A DNA stretch of 28,757 nucleotides from the NCBI GenBank assembly GCA_038093975.1, contig JBBPTG010000289.1, positions 1 to 28,757 on the forward strand, written 5' to 3'. The position numbers were made by a program, and so were the translations under genes. The notes beneath the pieces are model-generated. The model did not search any database, was not told the origin of the DNA, and was given only the letters and a program-made list of their open reading frames with translations. The number at the start of each line of letters is the position of its first letter. Position 1 is the stretch's first letter. This DNA comes from Chalciporus piperatus (lineage: Eukaryota > Basidiomycota > Agaricomycetes > Boletales > Boletaceae). This document shows positions 20,469-28,631 of the stretch, piece by piece.

Positions 20469-20732
20469 GAGCTGGCTGGCAGCCTCGACGGTGACAAGGA
20501 TGGTGAGCGCGACGACAGCGCAATGGGTGACAGAGGTAAGCACTCTGCTGAGGTTGTAAGACAGTGATGACGTACTGTTGTGATAGCAGCAACGATGAGC
20601 TCGATCTCGATGAGCACTGTGTATGTGGACGACGGTGACGAGCTGACTGGCAGGCTCGACGATGTTGACAATGATGAGCTGACTTGCAAGCTCAACGACG
20701 GCGACGATGGTGGTGAGCTGACTGGCAGACTC
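20469..20732. repeat. Four GAGCTGACTGGCAGGCTC hairpins
   Basis: Copies lie at 20469-20486, 20640-20657, 20676-20693 and 20715-20732, the last three 36 and 39 bp apart. Each has GAGCT or GAGC on the left and AGCTC or GGCTC on the right. The third (GAGCTGACTTGCAAGCTC) pairs best. The linkers are GACGATG-rich. Confidence 0.7.
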
Positions 20733-20897
20733 AACATGGACAACAATATGTTTTGCTGACCTGTTATCTTCAGCGACGATGAAGCACGTTTCTCGATTGG
20801 GCTGGTACCCACTTGCGACGACGATGAAGTGGCATACGATGAGTGCGGCAGCGACGAGACGCTGAGGCAGAGGATTATTAAGAAGTCTTGTTCTAAT

Positions 20898-21150
20898 GAA
20901 ATGACTCAACTCAATCAATGAGCTAGCGCTTGCATCAGACGACATGCCCTAGTGGAACCACATCAACTCAGTAACTAGAGCTGAGGATCAGACTAGGCAA
21001 GCAGGGGCGCTTGGCCCATGAAGTTAAAGAAGAGGAAACTCCAGGAGAACAAGACTGGAGAGCCAGTGCTTGTCCACCCGGGTTTATATACTATTGACAG
21101 TGTTTGTACATGTTGAACCTTAACTATATGACTAGATATGACTAGATATT
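20898..21150. repeat. Tandem duplication of the LTR 5' part (253 bp)
   Basis: GAAATGACTCAACTCAATCA at 20898 recurs as GAAACGACTCAACTCAATCA at 21151. The two copies run parallel through AACTCCAGGAGAACAAGACT and GTTTATATACTATTG to the GACTAGATAT that joins the second copy. The first copy is therefore a truncated LTR start fused head-to-tail with LTR copy 2. Confidence 0.85.
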
Positions 21151-21628
21151 GAAACGACTCAACTCAATCAAGAGCTAGCGCTATCATCAGACAACATGCC
21201 CTAGCGAAACCACATCAACTCAGTAACTAGAGCTGAGGATCAGACTAGGCAAGCAGGAGCGCTTGGCCCATGAAGTTCAAGAAGAGGAAACTCCAGGAGA
21301 ACAAGACTGGGGAGCCAGTGCTTGTCAACCTGGGTTTATATACTATTGTCAATGTTTGTACATGTTGTGACTAAACCTTAACTATATGACTAGGTATGAC
21401 TAGATATGAGTCATTAAGAGTCTGAGTCATGGTGACTCGGTATAAGTCATGGACAGTGGGGAAAGTACACAGCCACGCACAGCCACGTTATGTAAGCGAA
21501 AGGCTAGACCTAGCTGATGTCAGCAGGTCACGTGATGTGATCTTGATAAGATAAGATAACAGAAAAGGGAGAGAAAGCGACTAAGTCCAAAAGTGAAAGA
21601 GGAACGTAGTAAGCGTAGTGAAGTGTAG

Positions 21629-22437
21629 GAAAGACTAGGATAAAAAACTGAGGGTTCGTAACAGAGATCTGTCAGGGACAAAGACCTACCCCGAAATGTT
21701 TGGAACTTTCTGTGGAAAATCCTCCATGAAGCGTACTATAAGATAGGTGACTTCTGGGACCGGATAAGCGGAAGAGAGCACCAAGGCAAATGCCACCTCT
21801 GCGGCGAGCGAGAGACGATGGAGCACATCCTGCTCGAATGCGACGAATCCGCTGCATCCAAAACAATCTGGGACTTAACCAAAGAACTATGGCTCAAACG
21901 AGAAACCTCATGGCCTGAAATACGGTTCGGGACTATAATGGGAGCCCCCCTAATAAAATTCACCAACGAAAAGCGCAAACCCAAAATCAGAAAAACACGA
22001 CTCTTTAAAATCCTCATAACAGAAAGCGCCCACCTGATCTGGAAGCTCCGATGCGAACACGTGATTAAACTCGAAGGAAATCCAGAACTCTTCCACTCCC
22101 CCGCAGAAATCCACAATAGATGGTTGACATCAATAAACGCTCGACTAAAGATGGACACCCTACTCACCAACTCACTCCGCTTCGGCACTAAAACACTCTC
22201 GCAGGACCTAGTCCTTAGAACATGGAGTGGTGTCTTAAAGGATGAGTCAAATCTGCCGGACAAGTGAATCCATCAGTCAGGGGTTTTAGTGGGTATTGTT
22301 ATAGTATTTAAAAACTTTTCAAACTTTTGCCTACAACGATATTCGAACTCTGGACTTTGTCTACAACTTAGGGGTCAAGCCGGATTCATCTTTATCCGCT
22401 CCGGTAGTCCCTGTAGCATTACATAATCTATTACATA
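21629..22437 (+). mobile_element. Tad-like LINE, 5'-truncated 3' end
   Basis: An open frame from 21662 to TGA 22265-22267 encodes about 200 residues: LPRNVWNFLWKILHEAYYK, GDFWDRISGREHQG, then the zf-RVT knuckle CHLCGERETMEHILLEC (C-x2-C-x7-H-x4-C), then LIWKLRCEHVI and a basic C-terminus (INARLKMDTLLTNS). This is the region after the reverse transcriptase and RNase H of fungal Tad-clade LINEs. About 170 bp of 3' UTR ends in ATTACATAATCT followed by ATTACATAATC, a short tandem tail in place of poly(A). Comparison with LTR copy 1 places the insertion inside GTGTAG/ATCAGG. The frame is intact, so the insertion is fairly recent. No clear target duplication. Confidence 0.82.
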
Positions 22438-22604
22438 ATCAGGTCACGTGACAAAGGTCTAGACTTAGATGAGTCAGCAATGATGTCATGGCCTAGACCC
22501 TAATCCGTGCCTGGTACCTTTTCTTATCATCATACCATTTACCTTATTTATCTTTCCCATTGTGTTTTCCTTATTCGGCTGTTGGTCTGTGCGCACATCT
22601 CAGT

Positions 22605-22614
22605 AGTATATAAG
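22605..22614 (+). promoter_or_regulatory. LTR copy 2 TATA box
   Basis: AGTATATAAG, 134 bp before the LTR end, followed by the conserved CTGTACTTATCACAGACCCC. It points rightward, away from the repeat block, mirroring copy 1. Confidence 0.55.
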
Positions 22615-22944
22615 TAATCCTGTACTTATCACAGACCCCAGTCTAATCCATTTGTTGCTTCACTGCAATTAAGTTTTAGTACTCAGCCTATCCTTCGCAA
22701 GGTCTAGTGTGACCTAAGTCCCCGCCGTGTTCTGACTACGTTATAACAGGTATCGCTCCCCTCCATCCTCCAGGCTGTTACATAAGGAGATTACTAACCG
22801 GGAGGAGAGCTGAGTCCCACACTGCCATTTCACATGGCGTACATAAAGTATTTCCTCTGGGTGATACTGTACGCTACACACGGGTGAAAATCCCGTATCT
22901 TCAACGTGCAGGCTGGGGTTGACTGTGGCAACTGCCTTCCGCAA

Positions 22945-23360
22945 CAGTGTTCACACACTTTGCTACACTTTTAAGTACACTTTAGTACACTTTTTTGTAC
23001 ACTTTGGCCACACTCAATTACTAAACACTTTGCTACACTTTTAAGTATGCTTTAGTACACTTTTTTGCTTTACTTTTGGCTACACTTTTTACTACAGTTT
23101 TTCTACACTTTTTTGTACACTTTTTGTACACTCAATCCCTATACCTTTACTACATTTTTGACTACACTTTTAGTACACTTTTTTGTACACTTTTGCTACA
23201 CTAATTCCTATACACTTTCCCACACTTTTGACTATAGTTTTACTACACTTTTTTGTACACTTCGACTACAGTCCATCCTAATGTACTTGACTACACTCTT
23301 GACTCCACTTTTAGTACACTTTTTTGTACACTTTACTATACTCAATCCTAACACACATTT
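22945..23360. repeat. 70 bp minisatellite rich in TAGTACACTTTTTTGTACAC
   Basis: The anchor TTTTTTGTAC (or TTTTTTGCTT) starts at 22991, 23061, 23109, 23179, 23249 and 23320, giving spacings of 70, 48, 70, 70 and 71 bp. Units also share CTACACTTTT and CACTCAATCCTA-like linkers. GTACACTTTTTTGTAC is itself a dyad. Open frames across it are low-complexity artefacts. The 196 bp between LTR copy 2 and this array hold nothing recognised. Confidence 0.85.
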
Positions 23361-23385
23361 CCATGAATGATCATAAAATGTCACT

Positions 23386-23524
23386 AATATCAACAAATCT
23401 GAAGAATACAAGGAATTCTGTGAAATTTTGACAAATAGCATCTAATACACATCCTGGGAGGTTCAAGTATTTATCACAAATATCAACAAATCTGAAGAAT
23501 ACAAGGAATTCTGTGAAAATTTTA
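23386..23524. repeat. Direct repeat of about 45 bp, 93 bp apart
   Basis: AATATCAACAAATCTGAAGA at 23386 recurs at 23479 and both continue through ATACAAGGAATTCTGTGAAA with only a length change in the following A/T run. Confidence 0.8.
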
Positions 23525-23619
23525 ACTTTTTCTGAAAATTGTTAGTATTCCAGAGAATTATCCACAGGAGGTTTTTCCTGATGCGGAAAAACTCAGCTAA
23601 CTTAACCCTCGTTCTATAG

Positions 23620-24067
23620 GCTGGCACAGAAACTTCCGTGACAAAACCTCCCCCCATTCGTCGCCTACCACAGGTTCAACCCCGTGATTCCACTAGGCCA
23701 ACTACTGTGGCCACGAACGTGAACATCCCGCCAATAGTACCTACCACAACTACAACTCTCCAGATATCATCAGACGATTCACACAAAATTCTCGCACGGG
23801 CGAGGGAGATAATGTGACGCACAGTCATATCGATTGACGGGATGCCATCGAAAAATAAGTGTCAACGTGTCATTCAGACCACAGCTTCAGAAGTTTTAGG
23901 TAAGTTAATCTGAATATAAGATTCCATGAAATACCTAGCTCACGACAACCTTTTCAGGCTATTTGCCACAGCTGCTCACACTGGCAGACTTGGATGAAAA
24001 AAATCTATCAAGCATTCAAGCTGTTGTAACGGCAAGACGTGTTACGAACGCTCAGTTCCTTATTTAA
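23620..24067 (+). pseudogene. DUF6532 N-terminal fragment
   Basis: After an acceptor-like CTATAG at 23619, the frame gives a Pro/Thr-rich linker (PPPIRRLPQVQP, PTTTTTLQISSDD), then HKILARAREIM, an in-frame TGA (23815-23817), RTVISIDGMPSKNKCQRVI and TTASEVL. A 58 bp intron (23900-23957, GTAAGT...TTTCAG) leads to GYLPQLLTLADLDEKN, SSIQAVV and TAA at 24065. This is collinear with LAKLGHGLVRQYIS...FPMGVQKEEICWKAL in the intact DUF6532 gene. The C-terminal half is lost: hAT-derived sequence begins right after the stop. TGA in place of the Arg expected here reads as CGA to TGA. Role unknown. Confidence 0.55.
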
Positions 24068-24160
24068 GTTGTAGACAAAGTCGTTTTTTTAAATACTATA
24101 ACACAGTCCAGTCCAGTTACCAGTCTTTTACCGGTTGCACAACTGGACGTTGAAACACTA
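24068..24160. mobile_element. hAT-type element terminus, truncated
   Basis: CAGTCCAGTCCAGTTACCAG, CTTTTACCGGTTGCAC and a terminal GGACGTTGAAACACTA at 24160. The next eight bases are ATGTCGCG. The left end is missing, or lost together with the 3' half of the DUF6532 fragment. Confidence 0.5.
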
Positions 24161-24194
24161 ATGTCGCGAGCCAACAGATGATATACGCTGTTAT

Positions 24195-24724
24195 ATGGGG
24201 CAGCACATATTGCGTTCCATCCAAGGCATTGAAGAACCATTGATATTGCCCGTCAACAACCTCTCTTGCGGATTTTGTGGACGGTCTCAGCTCGTTCATA
24301 CAGAATGTGCAGTCAAAGTCAAGGTCCTGTCATTGGGTGGGCCAGAGGTTCTCACAGACTGTCCATTTAAGGTGCAGATCAAGTTGAGCTTTGGGGACAA
24401 AGGCTCACAAAAGTGACCCTGTCGAAATGTTCCTGTCCTGTGTGTGCCCATTGTGCCCATTATTGCCATGCTCGAGAGTGACTGAGTGGAGGCCTGGCGT
24501 TTGGAGGTATAACATGGAGCAACACCTCAACTTTCATCACTCAGAATATGCTCACCCTGGAAATTCCTTCCTCTGCCGTGGCCGCCGTTCTCTTGACACC
24601 ACTCAAAGAGGCAAGATTGGGCGTCCCTGTTCGACCAGAATTCACACTCGTTGCCCAACCACCTCCACTGGCAGGAGTGCCAATGCGTCTGTGTTCACTA
24701 CAGCGCTGTGGCTTCAGGCAGTAA
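24195..24724 (+). pseudogene. Decayed zinc-binding protein of unknown fungal family
   Basis: From ATG 24195: MGQHILRSIQGIEEPLIL, then CGFCGR with a third Cys (C25-x2-C28-x9-C38), VKVQIKLSFGDKGSQK and TGA at 24414. Read in a second frame, a C-x2-C...H-x4-H finger follows (CPLCPLLP, WRPGVWRYNMEQHLNFHHSE). In a third frame come SSAVAAVLLTPLKEARLGV and PEFTLVAQPPP. The order MGQHIL, CxxC, C-x2-C/H-x4-H, then an LGVP tail looks like a recurring agaricomycete family I recall only as uncharacterised. At least two frameshifts and a stop make it nonfunctional. Just upstream is a hAT terminus, whose insertion could have removed the 5' end. Confidence 0.45.
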
Positions 24725-25080
24725 ATACCCTTGTGTGAAGTAGTTTCTACTCTCTTCCCCCATTTCTATCTCATTTTTTACACTTGCAAACATGTGTTCA
24801 CATCATTTATCATTCATGCTTTCATTCACTGTGTTTTGTCACCCTGTTTGTGTCCTCACATCACACTCTCACTTGCTAGTACCCACTGTATCTAATCATT
24901 GCACATTCTGTTATTTTTCTGCCTGTGCGGACACATGCCTATGGGCAGCTGCCTCTAGATCAGGACCTGGCTTTCTAGGCACTGTCTTGGGGCTTGGGGT
25001 CTTGGGTGGTTGAGGGTACATCAGCTCCCCCACAGGTGGCAGTGGCCCATTCTTCCCTGCTTCCCCCCTCTCTCCTTGCC
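24725..25080. other. Noncoding spacer
   Basis: T- and C-rich sequence with GTTCACATCA-like small repeats; nothing coding or regulatory is recognised. Confidence 0.4.
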
Positions 25081-26202
25081 ATGGCCAACCAGAGCATCAG
25101 TTTGCAGCCCATGGACAACGACCCCATGTCCGTCCCCCTTGACCACCTACCAGCCTACGTCAGAGTGAACCACCCAAACCTGGTGAGGGGGACGTTTTCC
25201 CTCTGGGTCGCCATGCATCAAAAAACATACATGACCCCACATGCCAGCCTCCCTGCTCAGCGGCACTAGTGTTTAAAAGTCCGGTCCGGTCCGGTTTTTA
25301 GATCAAGTTTTGAGGCAACCGGACCTGGACCGGTCTTTTTATTTGTCAAATTTCAAGCAACCGGACCAAAACCGATAAAGACCGGTTGCCATGGCCAGAC
25401 CTGGGCAACCGAACCGGTTGCAACCGGTTGTCTTAAAAGACCGATCTACTATACATATTTTGGTCTTAGTTGTAAATATATGAGATTTTCAGCTGAAAAA
25501 ACAATGTTTTTAATATTGTCAAAAACGCGCAGATGCGCCCAGGGCGCATCTGCGTGGGAAAACGACAAAAAATAATTATTAAAACATTTTAAAACGAGGA
25601 AAAACATCAGAAAATGTAGAAATACATGGTATGCGCAGATGCGCCAGGAGTGCATCAGCGTGAAAATGGGTCAGATGACTACCTACAACCGGTCCGTGAT
25701 GCAACCGGTTGCAACCGGTCTTGGACCGGTCTTTTATTTTTCAGATTTTCATGGCAACCGGACCGATACATACCAGAAAATCTGGCAACTGGCAACCGCA
25801 GTCCGGTTGCAACCGATGTCGGTTCGGTTCGGTTGCCGGTCTTTTTGCGGTCCTGCAACCGGACTTTGAAACACTAAGCGGCACCTGGCTCCTTCATTCA
25901 CGATGGTACTCAGAATGATTATTGGACTGCCATCCAGGCTATGAGTGCCTCCCACCCACCGGATTGATGAATGGATCAACCAACTACTTCTCGAAGCACC
26001 TTCCAGGTTGGAACCAACTACTAAGGTGAATATCTCATTCTTCTTCATTGCCCCACCAGTCCAATTAACAACTATGCCTCCTGGCAAATATAGACTGCTG
26101 TATGATGTCTACACTAGAAAGACAGTAGGCAACCTGCCAAATGGCTGGTTTGCCCACCCAGATCAGCTCAAGTCCGGCCTCCTCACCCCACTTTGCCACT
26201 AA
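25081..26202 (+). pseudogene. ORF of unknown family split by a hAT MITE
   Basis: ATG 25081 opens MANQSISLQPMDNDPMSVPL, DHLPAYVRVNHPNLVRGTF and FSLWVAMHQKTYMTPHASL and reaches the MITE at 25267. After the element the same frame continues past the duplicated AGCGGCAC (LAPSFTMVLRMII), meets a TGA at about 25941, then runs open to TAA 26200: RIDEWINQLLLEAPSRLEPT, VNISFFFIAPPVQL, MPPGKYRLLYDVYTRKTVGN. Frame agreement on both sides of the insertion supports one former coding region of about 170 residues. A competing frame near 25915 (WTAIQAMSASHPPD) suggests an additional frameshift. I do not recognise the family and give no function. Confidence 0.4.
25267..25876. mobile_element. Complete hAT-type MITE, 610 bp, 8 bp TSD
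   Basis: Termini are TAGTGTTTAAAAGTCCGG and the complement of TAGTGTTTCAAAGTCCGG (17 of 18 matching). The flanks are perfect 8 bp duplications AGCGGCAC at 25259-25266 and 25877-25884. Subterminal sites ACCGGTTGCAACCGGT occur near each end (25412-25429, 25703-25719), with many half-sites. The interior has no transposase. It contains a palindrome with 13 bp arms at 25528-25554 and a degenerate second copy near 25632-25662. An 8 bp duplication and TAGTGTTT-type ends mark hAT, so mobilisation would need a hAT transposase elsewhere. Confidence 0.92.
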
Positions 26203-27119
26203 TTTATTGCAGGTGCCACCTACCGAGAATTGGCTAAACTCCCTAAGGCAGCTGGCTATTTCCGCCTCCAATACTGAAATTGGACATGCCTTTGAAAGGC
26301 ACAGATGTGGTTGATGCGGTTTGACTACAATAACTCTGCTCATAGGCAAGAATACTTCAGCAGCCGGAAATCCATCTGGTCGTCAGACAGCAACCTAATC
26401 CTCCTTATAAACTCTGGTCAGTGATAAAACCAACCCTGCTTGCTCCTTGCCCCTTTACCCTCAACAACCATGCACAGTATATTCTTCTTGACAGGATGGT
26501 TCATCTTGAGAGATGTCAATGTGCCACCCTTGGTGCACGCGGTGAGGCAGGCTACAATGTAAACGCAGGTAAGAGAGCCAGACTCAGATTGAAGGTGGTG
26601 AGGAACATGTGTTTTGGCACATTGCCCAGTGTAAGTGTCTCGCCAACCAGGGGTAATTTAAAAGACTGCCCAATACAAGGAACAAGAAGTCGTGTACTAG
26701 TGGGTGTTGGGTGATGAAAGAATGGTTAGCTAGGGAGCGAAACTTACTGTTGAGCATTGGGTTATTGAACTGCTCGTGATCACCATCATCAATCTCCCAA
26801 TGGTTGAGAGAGGAAGTTTGAGCATATTTTGCTTTGTCCTAGATGTCTACTTAGAATCTCAGCACATGCAAATATGCTGGCAACTATGATAATCTCATTT
26901 GGTGTCAGCTGCCTCCGCGAGATTATTGTTTCAGAATCCCTGGATATCATCTTAGAAAGGGAGGCAGAAGGTAGACCAAGTATCAAACTCCCTGGACAAC
27001 ACCACTGTCCATGGAGCAAGTATCCAGAGAAGAGACCCCACATGCCATGACACACTTACCTTGCCAAAAACAACCAATCTCCTCCGCCATCAACAAAACT
27101 CTCCAGAAATGATCAACAC
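26203..27119. other. No supported gene
   Basis: Mixed-composition sequence with short open frames on both strands and none with a recognisable motif or credible splicing. It lies between the MITE-split ORF and the recombinase fragment and may be decayed coding sequence of either. Confidence 0.35.
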
Positions 27120-27441
27120 CTCCTTGTTGCAGGAACACTCATTCTTGTCACGATTTTGCACAGGAACATTGTGTGAGTGGAATTCCAGGAGATGATCTGA
27201 TGCTTGGGAACAGATAGTGATGAGGACAAACTAGGTTTAATCATAGTAAAAAACACATCACCTCAACACTTCCTTTAGTAATTATTCAGTGAGCTTTGTA
27301 CAGCTCTTGGGTCGGTGGCGTTCTGATGCTGTCCTGCGCTATTGGCGCTTCATTGAGGAGATCACACCCTCCCATGTTGAACTGCTAGGCGGCCACATCT
27401 CTTCTTTACCTGTGGTTCTGCCTAATTTGCCTCGCTCTTAA
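27120..27441 (+). pseudogene. Tyrosine recombinase C-terminal fragment
   Basis: Beginning at 27304 (possible acceptor CAG at 27301) the frame LLGRWRSDAVLRYWRFIEEI and PSHVELLGG ends at TAA 27439. LGRW-SDA-LRYWR is the C-terminal box of the tyrosine recombinases of fungal DIRS/Ngaro/Crypton-type elements, with the nucleophile in RYWR (Tyr codon 27340-27342). Upstream, around 27130-27215, HSF and VSGIPGDDLMLG in different frames look like remnants of the H-x-x-R box and the helix before LGRW. About 90 bp between them could be an intron or an insertion. The Arg of H-x-x-R is not preserved, so I call it dead. Confidence 0.55.
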
Positions 27442-28006
27442 CTGTGGCCATCCTTCTTGTATCCATTGTACCTCATCTGTTTTACACTCGTTTGTACGTT
27501 TCGATATTATACATTGTTGCTCCCTCGCCCTCGTCTTCTGTTTTGGGTTGCATCTCACACATCCAGACTCGACCTGTTGCCTGTCCTCGACGTGTCCTTC
27601 GTCCTGTCGGGTTTTGGATGTTCTCGTCGCCCTGGCTTCCGGTCGGTCTTACTGTCTCTTTGATTGGCTTCGGAGTTCTGAATCCTGGTCATTAGTGGCA
27701 GATTGCCGAGTGGGACCCAACACCGACAAGTGTACTGTTTCCTTTTCCCTTCCTTCAGACACAGCCCAGCCACGAGTTTGAGGCTCTGCGGGTGAGGCAC
27801 GAGCTCGGACAGAGCCGAGACTCGCGCCTGGTCAGGACCAATCGGGTTTCTCCGAGAAATCTTTATCTAGCCTGTCCCCTGTTCATATGCCTGCATTGCC
27901 TCTCTTTCTATCCAACTTCCATCTTCCCATCTCTACAAACGCCCCACCCTCCCGTACTTTGCGCTTCTCCCTTGTGTTGCATTTGCACTTGCCTTTAGCC
28001 GGGTGT
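27442..28006. other. Noncoding, holds first copy of a direct repeat
   Basis: C/T-rich sequence downstream of the recombinase stop. Apart from the repeat copy at 27609-27745 no feature is recognised. It ends at the target site of the solo LTR. Confidence 0.4.
27609..27745. repeat. Direct repeat copy A
   Basis: TGTTCTCGTCGCCCTGGCTT, CCGGTCGGTCTTACTGTCTC and onward to CAAGTGTACTGTTTCC match 28632-28757 almost base for base, about 1 kb apart. Confidence 0.85.
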
Positions 28007-28631
28007 TGTTACGTGTGTGCCGGGTAGGCCCAAACGTAGACCCGGTTGGAACAAGGAGAGAGCTTGCTGGGATGTCCAGACAAGACTCAAGCACTCACTC
28101 AAGAGTAGAGCGACGACTCAGGGATCCTAGGCAAGATCTAGCAACAAGGAATGGATTGCATAGAGAGCTTGGACACTAGGCTGGGTGACTGGGTAGGGTA
28201 GCCGGGTGACCGGGCAGACCAAGGTTAGAGTGTCATAGCGCGAGAACCTGGGATCTAAGTACGATCCCAAAGGTAATGACTAAGCAACCAGAAGGGAAAG
28301 GGAAGACTAAGGGTAAATGACGAACATCTGATGATCAGATGGAGGCATAAGACAGAATAACAAAGGAATGACAAAGAGAAAGGAAATGCCGACCGGATAT
28401 GAGATAGGTCCGGTGAACACGAGGCGAATGAGTCAGAGAAAGGTCCACGAGGTGGGACACAAGGCAGACAAGTCGAGGGCTAGAGCTAAGATCGGAGATC
28501 CAAATGCGGATAAGGGATTGATGAAGTAGATCAAGTGTCTAGATGATAGGAAGAACTCGGGGAAGTTAAGGAAGGACTCGGGGAGAGACGGAGACAAGGA
28601 AAAAGGATAGGGGCAGGTAGTGATTGTAACA
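28007..28631. mobile_element. Solo LTR, 625 bp, 5 bp TSD
   Basis: Begins TGTTACGTGTGTGCC and ends GATTGTAACA: perfect TGTTAC/GTAACA inverted ends. The flanks are the 5 bp duplication GGTGT at 28002-28006 and 28632-28636. There is no internal region, so it is the product of LTR-LTR recombination. It belongs to a different family from the LTR at 14015-14750. Orientation is uncertain: the minus strand is the pyrimidine-rich one at its start (CCCCTATCCTTTTTCCTTG). Confidence 0.88.

Larger units (their letters stand above)
21151..22748 (+). mobile_element. LTR copy 2, split by a LINE
   Basis: Starts TGAAACGACTC (the G at 21151; the TGT of the terminus is replaced by the tandem junction) and ends ACGTTATAACA at 22748. 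Without the LINE (21629-22437) it is about 790 bp. It is nearly identical to LTR copy 1 over the last 500 bp but inverted with respect to it. The bases after 22748 (GGTATCGCTCCCC) do not make a clear primer-binding site, and no 5 bp duplication is seen. Confidence 0.78.

Noticed and set aside
20370..20945. 191-codon minus-strand open frame
   Set aside because: It spans the GAGCTGACTGGC hairpin repeats; its Val/Ser-Gln-Leu repeats mirror the DNA repeat and there is no family signal.
14015..22748. The two related LTRs as the ends of one LTR retrotransposon
   Set aside because: They are inverted relative to each other, and no gag-pol, primer-binding site or polypurine tract lies in the right place.
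22749..22765. Primer-binding site after LTR copy 2
   Set aside because: GGTATCGCTCCCC lacks the TGG start expected next to the LTR, and LTR copy 1 has a different sequence at the same place.
22741..22944. 67-codon minus-strand open frame
   Set aside because: Short, overlaps the LTR end, and no recognisable motif or splice context.
23065..23370. 101-codon Phe/Leu/Tyr-rich open frame resembling a membrane protein
   Set aside because: It is a translation of the T-rich 70 bp minisatellite and repeats with its period.
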